The position numbers and the translations under genes were made by a program. Shown here in pieces: positions 16,892-25,525 of a stretch of 64,000 nucleotides of DNA; the stretch's first letter is position 1; every line of letters begins with the position of its first letter. Origin of the DNA: Chitinophaga arvensicola (GTDB taxonomy: Bacteria > Bacteroidota > Bacteroidia > Chitinophagales > Chitinophagaceae). The notes beneath the pieces are model-generated. The model ran no database searches, had not been told where the DNA came from, and was given only the letters and a program-made list of their open reading frames with translations. The stretch spans positions 1,888,979 through 1,952,978 of the forward strand of contig NZ_FOJG01000002.1 in the NCBI RefSeq assembly GCF_900110835.1, in the 5' to 3' direction.

Positions 16892-18841
16892 TCAATTCCA
16901 GCCTGGATTCTGCGACAGCGTCGCTTTATTGGCCTGGTATAATTTTACTTCCTGCATCGGAACGGCGCTCAGGTAATCTCTTGCCGGTTCTATAAATAAT
17001 CCTCTGCCACCTGGTTTGAAGTCGACCAGGTTAAACCAGGGGTTCATTCTGCCACTTGGAAAGGCAGATACGTTGCCGTCTACCGTGAGTTTGAATTCAT
17101 TTTTGCGATAGCCATCTTTCCGGATCTGGCTGTATAAAGCAGCATCGGTGCCGTTGTCCAGCGTTACCTGTGCGGGTGTCCTGTTAAAGTAATCCAGCCA
17201 TTCCTGCAGCTTTGCGCCTTTAGGTTGATAACCATTAATCACTTTATCAAATACCGCCCATCTTTTCAGGTCATCGAGGCGGAAGCCTTCCAGAGCCAGT
17301 TCTACCATCCTTTCTCTTCTTACTTCATTAACGATAGGTAAAGCGGTGAGCTCAAATCCATATTCCTCTTTGTACGTGAACCCGGTTCCGGCAGTGATGC
17401 TCATGGGCGACATACCTACTCGGGCGCGGATTACATTCACAGACCTGTCTATATCACCCTGTGTTAAAGTTCCCAGGATTGCTTTGGCTTCGGCGAAGTT
17501 CAGCAGCGCTTCTTCATAGCGGATAAGGATATCATCTGTTTCTCCCCTGGTTGCTTCCTGCGCAAGTACAGCACCTTTAAAATTTCTATATCCGGTAGAT
17601 GTAAACCCGATACTGGTGTACGGCGCCTGGGACGCAATCACCGGGTACCTGAACGGATCACCATCTCCACCTCTGCCTGGCAGTTGATTCAGCGGGCCAC
17701 GGGAAGGGTTCCAGATGGTTTGTCTGAATCTTGGATCCAATGTGGCTCCTAATTCATCCAGCGATTTCGTGTAGGCGCCGGCGATAGATTGAGGCGTACC
17801 GTCAATATTCAGATAAATGTCTGTCAGGTGATCTGTAATGGACGGGCCCGAATCCAGTATTTTGAAGAAGAAGTTGTGGCTTAAGGTCAGCTTCGACGCA
17901 TCGTACACTTTATAAAGGAATACGCCATCGATATTGGATGCGTCCTTTTGCGCAAACAGCTGGTTGTAGGCAATCGTTTTGTCTCCGCCAGCGGTATATA
18001 ATTTAGTTCCCTGACGGGTCATGATGGTTTCCACAGCGGGTGCTACCAGGTTTAAGAAATCAACGCCGGTTTTGCCGCCAACAGCAAACGGCGTTCCTTT
18101 CTTACTATGATAGTATTCCCAGGTACCTTCATACAAGGCTACCCTGGCTTTTAAAGCGAGTGCGGATTCTTTATTGATTCTACCGGCAGTAGCAGCTTCG
18201 CCTTCTCCTTTCCAGTACAGGCGGCTGATGGCAGAATCCAGGTCACTGATAATCTGTTTGGCCACGTCCTCGCGGGAAGCCCGGGGTGCAAATAATTTAT
18301 CGACATCGCTATCTGTAAGCAGTTGCGTAATCAGGGGTACGCCACCAAACTCTTTCAGGAGTTTAAAATAGTCCCATGCCCTGAAAAAATATCCCTCTCC
18401 CAGATAGTGATTAGCCGCTGCCGATTTCTCTGCATTGAGGTTGGCGTAATACAAAAAATAGTTATCACTTCTGATCGCCGAATACCCGTTATTCCAGTTG
18501 CTGTTTGTTTCTGCCGCCACGGAGGCAACACCCCAGCGGTACAGGTTATTGGTGATGGTGGTTTGCACAATCATCACGTCTGAATTGGCATCCAGCGCCA
18601 GGTTGCTGTTTCCGCCTGTTACGGTACCCGTTCCTCCCTGCGTGTTGTATTGCGGGGCCAGTCTTGGATAAAAGCCATTCACAAAAATCCTCAGATCTGA
18701 GGCAGATCTGAAAAAGTTAGTGGCATCTACAGAAGCTAAAGGGCGCTTTTCCAGGAAATCTTTCGAACAGGACATTAAAAGGAAAGCCACACTGCAGATC
18801 ACCGAAGCGGCCTTCCATATATTTTGTGAATATCGTTTCAT
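16892..18841 (-). CDS. SusD/RagB-family ligand-binding lipoprotein
   Basis: A 649-residue surface lipoprotein: signal peptide with lipobox LLMSC (Cys25), followed by KDFLEKRPLASV typical of SusD. TPR-like helical scaffolding is seen through residues ~60-330. The C-terminal SusD domain includes ILIRYEEALLNFAEAKAILG and ERMVELALEGFRLDDLKRW, two hallmarks of the family. SusD caps the SusC barrel and binds ligand. It lies 37 bp downstream of the SusC gene. The operon context argues for a phosphonate- or phosphate-containing ligand rather than a glycan, since no glycoside hydrolase is near. Confidence 0.93.
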   Translation of the reverse strand: MKRYSQNIWKAASVICSVAFLLMSCSKDFLEKRPLASVDATNFFRSASDLRIFVNGFYPRLAPQYNTQGGTGTVTGGNSNLALDANSDVMIVQTTITNNLYRWGVASVAAETNSNWNNGYSAIRSDNYFLYYANLNAEKSAAANHYLGEGYFFRAWDYFKLLKEFGGVPLITQLLTDSDVDKLFAPRASREDVAKQIISDLDSAISRLYWKGEGEAATAGRINKESALALKARVALYEGTWEYYHSKKGTPFAVGGKTGVDFLNLVAPAVETIMTRQGTKLYTAGGDKTIAYNQLFAQKDASNIDGVFLYKVYDASKLTLSHNFFFKILDSGPSITDHLTDIYLNIDGTPQSIAGAYTKSLDELGATLDPRFRQTIWNPSRGPLNQLPGRGGDGDPFRYPVIASQAPYTSIGFTSTGYRNFKGAVLAQEATRGETDDILIRYEEALLNFAEAKAILGTLTQGDIDRSVNVIRARVGMSPMSITAGTGFTYKEEYGFELTALPIVNEVRRERMVELALEGFRLDDLKRWAVFDKVINGYQPKGAKLQEWLDYFNRTPAQVTLDNGTDAALYSQIRKDGYRKNEFKLTVDGNVSAFPSGRMNPWFNLVDFKPGGRGLFIEPARDYLSAVPMQEVKLYQANKATLSQNPGWN

Positions 18842-18878
18842 ATCTCAGCTATATTATTGGTGATGTTCATAATAGTGT

Positions 18879-21800
18879 TTACAGGCTTACGTTCAAGCCC
18901 ACAGAGTAATACCGCAACGGAGGATACCCGTTCACACCACTACTCAGCAGTTCCGGATCATATTTGATATATGATTTGTTAAAAATGAATCCAAGGTTAT
19001 CGCCGCTTACATACAGGTTGGCTCTCTTCAGCTTTACTCTTTCGATTAAGCTTTTCGGTAAATCGTATCCGATAGTTACATTGCGGATGCGCAGGTGAGC
19101 CAGGTTCAGGGTATACTGTGTCGTAGCCAGGGAAGAACCGGTATTAAAGGCCGGGAAGAAAGCGTTTTTGTTATCGGTATTCCAGTATCCGAGGCTGGTA
19201 CTTTCCTTAAAGGCAGGCGTATAGAAATAAGCCAGATCACTGCCGGCACGGGTGCCCCATACCCATTCGGAACTATTATAAACTCTCCATTGCAACACCC
19301 CTTCCAGTACGGCGGATAAAGTGATGTTGTTCCAGGACACGGTAGGCAATATGGAGAACGACTTCCGTGGATAGTTAAATCCGTTTTTCACCAGGTCACC
19401 ACGACTATACCAGAAACCGCCATTGCCGGAATTAATATATCCGTCGCCGTTATAGTCCCTGTACATCAGGTAGCCGGGATAATTGAAGGTATTGGATAAG
19501 GTTCCGCCATCGAGGTCACCTTTATTCTGCGCTATTTTGTTCACATCGTATGCATAGTTCTGTCCGAATAATTCTCCCGGCGTCCAGATGCCACTTGTTA
19601 CTCCTGATTTATTCGCGGAATATTTCGTTACATAACCGATATAGTCGCTCATGTTTAATTTGAGGTCATAGAACAGTGGTTTTCCAGCTACTGGTACCTG
19701 GTCGTTCCAGCCAATTGTGATTTCCCATCCGCGTGTTTCTGATACGGCATTGTTCAGGCTGGGTGCTGCAGTACCCAATGTGGCCGGTAATGGATTGGGC
19801 GGACCTACCTGATCCAGCACCGTGCGTTGGTACCAGTCGTAGCTAAGCGTTAGCCTGCTGCGGAGTGCACTCAAATCAAATCCGAAGTCAATAACCGCCG
19901 GTTTTGCCCACGTGAGTGTGGAACTAACGAGACCAGGCGCTGTAGCGTAGTTTGCATAGTTACCGCCTAATAATGTATTCTGGTTTACACCAAATGCGAG
20001 GGTAGGCAGGTAGGTATAATAACTACTGGCACCATTGGAAGCCACATCCCCTGAAGTGGACCAGGAAAACCTTGGTTTAAACTCCGATACATATTGTTTT
20101 GCGGGCCAGAAGGATTCTTTCGCCACGTTCCAGGCAGCAGAAACGGAAGGGAACATGCCCCAGCGGGAATCTGCTGAAAAGCGGGAACTGGCGTCGCGGC
20201 GGCCGGCAAATTTCACGAAATACTTTTCACGGAAATCATAGGAGAATACACCGTAATAACCCAGTACAGACCAATCGTACAGGTTATCATTGGCCAGTTG
20301 GTTGTTGGCGGCCCCATTCAATGCCTGGATGTTATCCTGAGAAAACAGATCGGTACGGCTTCCTGTTAAAGATTTATAGCCAGTTTCTTCTGCCTGCATA
20401 CCTGCCTGAACAAAAAAGTTGTGCTCCTTTGCCAGCGTGTAACGATACTGTGCACTGAAACGGGCATATTTATAATCCAGCTTACCCATCGTTTTAGCAA
20501 TGCTGCTTACGTTGGCGGACCGGTTGTTCTGTATTTTGGTACCGTTAGGCAGTTCTGTGTAGGCAATTTTATCTACACGGGTGTTGTCGTTATTGCTTAC
20601 GCGCCAGGTATAGTCCCCGTTGATCTCCAGGTTCTTCAACGGTTTTAAAGTGGCGCCACCTGTCAGTACCAGGTCGTTCCTTTGATTGGTAAATAAACCG
20701 CCATCGCCAAGGATACCGGCTGCGCCGAGGATCCAGGAATACTGATTACCGGAAGGCACACGCATGGGCGTGGCAAAATATTGCATCATAGAACCAAAGA
20801 TGCTGCCGTAGTCGGCAATGGTGCCGCTTTGTACGTCAGAACCATTTCTGGCCATGTAATTGGGGCTCTGGTTCTGCTGGTTTACATAACTGACATCACT
20901 TCTTAATTCCAGCCAGTCAGTAGCTTTGAAGTTGAGCTTCGTATGAAAATTGTAGCGTTTGTTGTAGTTAAAGTCTCCTTTAAACAGTCCGTTAGTAGCA
21001 TTATATCCAAATCCTGAAATGAATTGTAGTTTATCACTTCCGCCGCTGAAACCAATATTATGCTGCTGGCTCACGGCAGATTTATTAAAGTAGGCATCGT
21101 ATAATTTGTTGGTGGCAAACGACTGCTCCCTGGTCCAGTTCTTAAAGCCCGCATCTGAAGTCGGGAACTGACCGTTTTCAATATATGATTGTGCTTTGTC
21201 GCCAAATTGCGCGCGTAAATCATCAAAGGCGGGGTTACTCCAGTCTTTCTTCAACCATGCTTCCATTCTGGCGATGGTGATAGCATCCACACCATCTGTA
21301 CCGGTTCCATTCGGCTGTCCGTTTCTCTGGGCGATGTTGATATAACGTGCCCATTCCGGAGATTCCGGCTGTGTGGGAAACAATGCCATCTTGCCTACTT
21401 TGATATTGGTAGAGTAGTTAACAGACAGCTTCCCGTTTTTACCACTTTTGGTGGTGATGAGAAGGATGCCATAAGGAGCTCTGGAGCCATAGATAGCAGT
21501 TGATGCGCCATCCTTTAATAAGGAAATATTTTCCACGTCGTTCGGGTCCACATCACTGATGGGACGCTCTACTCCATCTACCAGGATGAGTGGGGAAGCG
21601 CTGGAGCCGAAGGAAGTAAATCCACGGATGTTGATAGAAGGACTGCTCTCCGGAGCACCGCTCGACATCCGGATATTCAGTCCGGGTGCGAGTCCTACCA
21701 GCCCATCCGATAAGGTTCTCATCGGTCTGTTGGCCAGTTTCTCTGCGTTAATGGCAAACACGGCATCAGTAAGACTACTCTTTTTCACTTTTCCGTAAGC

Positions 21801-22169
21801 TGTGATTACCACTTCTCCCAAATCTTTCTGATTAGCTGCCAGTTTAATGTTAAACACTTTTTTGTCGCCCACTTTTACTTCCTGCGTTACATATCCCATG
21901 TAGGAAAACGCCAGGATAGATTCAGTACCGGATACCGTTAGTGCGAACGCGCCTTTTTCATCCGTCATTTTGCCGTTGGCAGTTCCTTTTTCCACTACAG
22001 ACACGCCGGGAATAGGTTCTCCCGTTTCGTTGGTAACCACTCCCGAAACCGGGATCACCTGGCGGTAGCTGTTGCTTGCTACAGCATACAGGCAGGAAAG
22101 GGACATCAACAGGAATATTCCATAACGGAAAATGGAAAATGGAAAACTCCCGTTTAGCTTAGTAGCCAT
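18879..22169 (-). CDS. SusC/RagA-family TonB-linked outer membrane transporter
   Basis: About 1,096 residues from the ATG at 22169 (MATKLNGSF); a GTG at 22292 would add 41 unlikely residues. After the signal peptide there is a carboxypeptidase-regulatory-like domain (PVSGVVTNETGEPIPGVSV, residues ~40-120), the TonB-box-like region VVITAYGKVKKSSLT, and the plug with the SusC signatures INIRGFTSFG, PLILVDGVERP and DGASTAIYGSRAPYGILLITTKSG. The barrel ends in YYSVGLNVSL. It takes up ligand across the outer membrane with its SusD partner. It heads the operon SusC-SusD-lipoprotein-dehydrogenase-HAD, which has a 477-bp upstream region. Confidence 0.94.
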   Translation of the reverse strand: MATKLNGSFPFSIFRYGIFLLMSLSCLYAVASNSYRQVIPVSGVVTNETGEPIPGVSVVEKGTANGKMTDEKGAFALTVSGTESILAFSYMGYVTQEVKVGDKKVFNIKLAANQKDLGEVVITAYGKVKKSSLTDAVFAINAEKLANRPMRTLSDGLVGLAPGLNIRMSSGAPESSPSINIRGFTSFGSSASPLILVDGVERPISDVDPNDVENISLLKDGASTAIYGSRAPYGILLITTKSGKNGKLSVNYSTNIKVGKMALFPTQPESPEWARYINIAQRNGQPNGTGTDGVDAITIARMEAWLKKDWSNPAFDDLRAQFGDKAQSYIENGQFPTSDAGFKNWTREQSFATNKLYDAYFNKSAVSQQHNIGFSGGSDKLQFISGFGYNATNGLFKGDFNYNKRYNFHTKLNFKATDWLELRSDVSYVNQQNQSPNYMARNGSDVQSGTIADYGSIFGSMMQYFATPMRVPSGNQYSWILGAAGILGDGGLFTNQRNDLVLTGGATLKPLKNLEINGDYTWRVSNNDNTRVDKIAYTELPNGTKIQNNRSANVSSIAKTMGKLDYKYARFSAQYRYTLAKEHNFFVQAGMQAEETGYKSLTGSRTDLFSQDNIQALNGAANNQLANDNLYDWSVLGYYGVFSYDFREKYFVKFAGRRDASSRFSADSRWGMFPSVSAAWNVAKESFWPAKQYVSEFKPRFSWSTSGDVASNGASSYYTYLPTLAFGVNQNTLLGGNYANYATAPGLVSSTLTWAKPAVIDFGFDLSALRSRLTLSYDWYQRTVLDQVGPPNPLPATLGTAAPSLNNAVSETRGWEITIGWNDQVPVAGKPLFYDLKLNMSDYIGYVTKYSANKSGVTSGIWTPGELFGQNYAYDVNKIAQNKGDLDGGTLSNTFNYPGYLMYRDYNGDGYINSGNGGFWYSRGDLVKNGFNYPRKSFSILPTVSWNNITLSAVLEGVLQWRVYNSSEWVWGTRAGSDLAYFYTPAFKESTSLGYWNTDNKNAFFPAFNTGSSLATTQYTLNLAHLRIRNVTIGYDLPKSLIERVKLKRANLYVSGDNLGFIFNKSYIKYDPELLSSGVNGYPPLRYYSVGLNVSL

Positions 22170-22646
22170 TTTTGATAATTTTGGTTTTAAAAAAACAGTT
22201 AAGTACGCAGCGTTTATGCAATGGCATTCCCTGTTGGCATAACCAGTGGCTATGCCATTTTCCGGGAAGCGGTGTAATACCACTATTGCCACGGCATGAC
22301 GTTTAATTGATGTGGTGTGAAGGCTGTCGGCAAATAAGGCATAGCAATGCCCTGCTCCCGGATAAGCGGAAGTTCGCCAGCACCTTTTCAGATGGTGTTA
22401 GTTCATATAAATTGTTTTACGGTATAAGCAACTGTTGTTGCAGATAAATAAAAATCATTGTTTCACTGATTCCATAGCTACTGCGTGGTAAATCTGTTTC
22501 TTCTTAACTCGCTTCAATTATTTCCATTCACGAAATTAAGTTTACTAATAGGAAAATTACAATTTTGTACTTTAATTAAATATTAACTCTTCGCGATCAT
22601 TTGGTTGATTCAATTTTTACAACGTGTTATTCTAGTCAGACATAGG
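22170..22646 (-). other. Long non-coding leader/control region of the SusC operon
   Basis: 477 bp without a convincing gene. Near the metallophosphoesterase end it holds the operator-like motif (22541-22559). A possible promoter on the minus strand overlaps it: TTG, 21 nt, TAATTTCG. Between there and SusC are small hairpins: TGGCATA/TATGCCA (22235-22257), GGCAT/ATGCC (22338-22351), and a third with ACACC/GGTGT-type arms around 22381-22400. A leader of about 350 nt is predicted. I do not recognise a known riboswitch class. Confidence 0.4.
22541..22559 (+). promoter_or_regulatory. Operator-like motif upstream of SusC
   Basis: TTTACTAATAGGAAAATTA, near-identical to the minus-strand copy at 12889-12907 (TT-ACTAATA-GAAA-TTA shared). 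It overlaps the candidate SusC promoter, about 370 bp upstream of the SusC ATG. Confidence 0.5.
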
Positions 22647-23654
22647 CTAGGACTGCATCCGCCTTTTTTCAGATAGTTTGTAGGAACGGATAAAGGGTAC
22701 AATCTCCTCTCCTGGGCGCAGTGGCTGTTGCTCATTGAACCCCAGTTCTTCTGGTGATTTGCCTACCCATTCGCTCTTATTGGCCTTTAGTGTGATGGTG
22801 TATGTTTTCGGATCGATGGTGAGCATGGTAAATAATGGATCCTTGTAAGGACAGGTCCGGGAGATCCACGGATATTGCTTGTGAATTTCCGGGGAATAGC
22901 TGTCGTGCATAAAGTTTTGTCCTACCCAGAAATAAGACGCGGAATTAATGGTCAGGTAAGGAATCTCCTTCACATACTGGAGACTATCCACATGCGTGTG
23001 TCCATTGATGGCCATTACCACGCGATGTGAGGCGGCCGTAATGATCTGCTGGATTTCAGTGGCATTGTCTACCGCCAGGTAACCAACCAGCGGCTGGTGC
23101 GATACAATGATCACCGGCTCAGTAGCGGCGGCCAATTGTTGTTTTAGCCAGGCCGTTTGCTCCGGGCCTATGTAGGCAGGATAACCTCCTTTATGGTCAG
23201 GTGATCCTTTTTCATTTCCATTCAGGAAGATGAACCGGAAACCGTTTACCACACTGGTGTAGTAAGCGGCAGGCATTCCCCATACTTCTACGCATTGCTT
23301 ATGCGTGTAACCACCGTCTGTATCATGGTTGCCAATAACGTGGAATTTATTGGGATGTGATTGATTAAACAGATCAATGATCTCTTTATTCTTATCTGCA
23401 GGATAGGCAAAATCCCCTAATTGCAGAAGCGCATCAGGATTCGATTTCCTGGAAGTGGCAATAAAGGCCTGCATTCTCGACAAGCCATCGTGCATCACAT
23501 CATGATGCAGGTCCGTGATCAATCCTACGGAAAGAGGCCGTGTTTTTACAAAAGCTGCCCTGGCTAAAAGCGGCACTGCTAATGAAAGGCAAACTGTCAT
23601 GGTTTGGCCGATAAATGTTCTGCGGCTTAAGCCTGTATTGCGTTGATATTCCAT
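22647..23654 (-). CDS. Tat-exported calcineurin-like metallophosphoesterase
   Basis: About 335 residues from the ATG at 23654; the frame can be extended to a TTG at 23672 without gain. The N-terminus carries a twin-arginine signal, SRRTFIG, before a hydrophobic stretch ending in LLARA. The metallophosphoesterase metal motifs occur in order: TDLHHD, LQLGDFAYP, IGNHDTD, VSHQP and NGHTHVD. Such enzymes hydrolyse phosphomonoesters or diesters with a two-metal centre; here in the periplasm. It has its own operator-like site (23734-23752), so I place it in the same regulon as the downstream SusC operon. Confidence 0.87.
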   Translation of the reverse strand: MEYQRNTGLSRRTFIGQTMTVCLSLAVPLLARAAFVKTRPLSVGLITDLHHDVMHDGLSRMQAFIATSRKSNPDALLQLGDFAYPADKNKEIIDLFNQSHPNKFHVIGNHDTDGGYTHKQCVEVWGMPAAYYTSVVNGFRFIFLNGNEKGSPDHKGGYPAYIGPEQTAWLKQQLAAATEPVIIVSHQPLVGYLAVDNATEIQQIITAASHRVVMAINGHTHVDSLQYVKEIPYLTINSASYFWVGQNFMHDSYSPEIHKQYPWISRTCPYKDPLFTMLTIDPKTYTITLKANKSEWVGKSPEELGFNEQQPLRPGEEIVPFIRSYKLSEKRRMQS

Positions 23655-23733
23655 TGTTCGCTGTTTGTGCAATTAGAAAGAAGTCGTATAGAAATTGGCA
23701 CTACAAGATAGTAAATATTTCATTTTAGGAAAA

Positions 23734-23752
23734 TAAATTTCCATTAGATAAA
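23734..23752 (-). promoter_or_regulatory. Operator-like motif upstream of the metallophosphoesterase
   Basis: Read on the minus strand: TTTATCTAATGGAAATTTA, fitting TTTA-N6-GGAAAWWTA. The overlapping GGAAAATAAATTTCC (23728-23742) gives it partial dyad symmetry. It lies 80 bp upstream of the ATG. Confidence 0.5.
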
Positions 23753-23870
23753 TATAAGTAATGCAGTTTTAAGTATAAAAATATGCCAGCCGTATGAACC
23801 ATCTATTCACAATTCCTTAAAATACACTACATTCGCACCAAATATTACTTGATTACTCAAATATATCTCA

Positions 23871-24296
23871 ATGATAAGTGAAGACTTATTACTCCTGATG
23901 AATATTGCTAAAGTACAGGCGATCGTTTCCCGCAAGTTTGATTCCCTGAGTGCCCACGGCCTGGGGGTGAGCGACTTTGTTATATTGTATTTACTACACA
24001 ACGCCCCGGAGTTCCGAATGCGCAGAATAGATCTTGCGGATAAGATCGGCCTTACTGCCTCAGGAGTTACCCGCCTGCTCGGCCCCATGGAAAAAACCGG
24101 CCTGGTGACAAGAGAGGCCAATGAACGGGATGCAAGGGTCAGCTACGTCGTTATCACATCTACCGGTAAAAAAATATTCCAGGAAGCAAAGGTTACTGCC
24201 GAAAGGGTTGCAAAAGATATCCTGTCTTTTAAAAAGAATAAATCCTTACGGGCTATCAGTGAGCTGTTACAAGAACTTGGCGGGAATATACAATAG
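23871..24296 (+). CDS. MarR-family transcriptional regulator
   Basis: A 141-residue winged-helix regulator. Helices of the dimerisation region flank the DNA-binding core: MRRIDLADKIGLTASGVTRLL (recognition helix region, ~60-80) and the wing LVTREANERDARVSYVVITSTG. It lies 216 bp upstream of the divergent metallophosphoesterase and 38 bp before a GIY-YIG-like gene on the same strand, with which it is probably cotranscribed. The target is not evident. No clear palindrome was found in its upstream region. Confidence 0.86.
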   Translation: MISEDLLLLMNIAKVQAIVSRKFDSLSAHGLGVSDFVILYLLHNAPEFRMRRIDLADKIGLTASGVTRLLGPMEKTGLVTREANERDARVSYVVITSTGKKIFQEAKVTAERVAKDILSFKKNKSLRAISELLQELGGNIQ

Positions 24297-24334
24297 GTTA
24301 TCCCGCTCTATTATCATCATCTATTTCTTTTCAC

Positions 24335-24685
24335 ATGAAAAATTCATCCAGACAAGAGCTGAAGGAAGCTGCAAAGAATCACAAAACCACCATGGGAGTT
24401 CTTTCCGTTAAAAACACCATCAATGGACAACGTTATATAGAAGGCTCTTTAAACCTGGAGTCGCTGGTCAACAGGATTAAATTCTTACTTAACAGCCGGC
24501 AATTCACCCAACAGCAGCTGCAAAACGACTGGATCCAATACGGCGAACAGGCATTTACATTCGAAACACTGCAGGTCATACCTATCCAGGAAAACAGGTT
24601 TACCAATTACCGTCAGGAAGTGGCGAAAGCCGAAAAGGCCGCCATTGCGCAATACAATGCTCCCCAGGAATTATATAACGACTAG
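24335..24685 (+). CDS. GIY-YIG nuclease-like small protein, catalytic motif degenerate
   Basis: A 116-residue single-domain protein. The start of a GIY-YIG fold is recognisable: GVLSVKNTINGQRYIEGS corresponds to the GIY and YIG strands, but the motif reads GVL and YIE rather than GIY and YIG. ALxxYGEQAFTFETLQVI and VAKAEKAAIAQYN fit the later helix and strand of the fold. Stand-alone proteins of this kind are found near MarR genes in Bacteroidota and Firmicutes, function unknown. It is probably in one transcript with the MarR gene and is followed by an inverted repeat. It does not look like a homing endonuclease. Confidence 0.65.
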   Translation: MKNSSRQELKEAAKNHKTTMGVLSVKNTINGQRYIEGSLNLESLVNRIKFLLNSRQFTQQQLQNDWIQYGEQAFTFETLQVIPIQENRFTNYRQEVAKAEKAAIAQYNAPQELYND

Positions 24686-24694
24686 TGGCGCCGT

Positions 24695-24735
24695 ACTTTC
24701 ATAAGTCTTCCCCAGCACAGAAGACTTATGAAAGT
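24695..24735 (+). terminator. Perfect 16-bp inverted repeat after the GIY-YIG gene
   Basis: ACTTTCATAAGTCTTC (24695-24710) and GAAGACTTATGAAAGT (24720-24735) with a 9-nt loop, followed by TTGTTAT. A likely terminator, though the T-tract is poor. Confidence 0.55.
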
Positions 24736-24889
24736 TTGTTATCCCTTTACAAAATTCTACCGGTATCCGTTTATCTATTCGGGAAAAATTCGGACGCCCA
24801 TTTCTTTCCTTTATGAGTAATATGATGTCGCCGGCCGTTTATAACTTCGCAGCAAAAGCCACCCATCTGCTATCATATCAAAGGGAATA

Positions 24890-25423
24890 ATGCCAGCAAT
24901 TAGTCATACTGATTTTCATGCGGGAGAAATAGATGAACAGTCATTTAAACAACTGTTCCATCAATACTGGCATTCCGTTTTCTCCGTGTGTTTAAAATAC
25001 ACCGGATCAGCAGAAGACTCCAGGGAACTGGCCCAGGATATCTTCTTCTCGTTATGGCGCCGCAGACACCAGCTGGATGTAAAAACCAATATCAGCACCT
25101 ATCTTCATGGCGCTGCCAGGCTTAAATCATTTGAATTCATGCGCAATGCCAGCCGCTTAAAAGAAAGATCGGCCGGCGGACCTCCGCCTGACACTGCAGC
25201 TGGCGATGCCGCTATGATACTGGAACATAAAGAGCTGCATGACCAACTACAGCATTTTATTGATCACCTGCCGGAACCGGGACAAAAAATTTTCCGCCTA
25301 AGCCGGGAGCAAGGCCTCACTCATAAAGAAATTGCGGCCGATACCGGTATCTCCGTGGGGATGGTGGAATACTACATCGGTACCGCCCTGCGCACACTAC
25401 GCAATAAGCTCAAACTAACTTAG
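24890..25423 (+). CDS. ECF-type RNA polymerase sigma factor
   Basis: A 177-residue sigma-70 family factor lacking regions 1 and 3. Region 2 spans FKQLFHQYWHSVFSVCLKYT to AQDIFFSLWRRR (residues ~17-70). Region 4 has LPEPGQKIFRLSREQGLTHKEIAADTGISVGMVEYYIGTALRTLR (quoted here only as landmarks around residues 128-173). It is the first gene of a sigma, FecR and TonB-receptor cassette, and by analogy with FecI it would transcribe the receptor gene once the ligand is sensed at the cell surface. Confidence 0.88.
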   Translation: MPAISHTDFHAGEIDEQSFKQLFHQYWHSVFSVCLKYTGSAEDSRELAQDIFFSLWRRRHQLDVKTNISTYLHGAARLKSFEFMRNASRLKERSAGGPPPDTAAGDAAMILEHKELHDQLQHFIDHLPEPGQKIFRLSREQGLTHKEIAADTGISVGMVEYYIGTALRTLRNKLKLT

Positions 25424-25525
25424 ATTTTTTTCATTATTCCCCTCTTTATTTAAATCTTTTCAAAAAAACGTTCTCCCCTTTAGTGTATGATCCTGTTATG
25501 GCAACTATATGGATAACACACGAAC

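Noticed and set aside
22170..22292. GTG start extending SusC by 41 residues
   Set aside because: The added residues are not a signal peptide and cover a hairpin-rich leader; MATKLNGSF begins a normal export signal.
24335..24685. GIY-YIG gene as a homing endonuclease or mobile element
   Set aside because: No intron, repeats or insertion boundaries around it; motif degenerate and linked to MarR.
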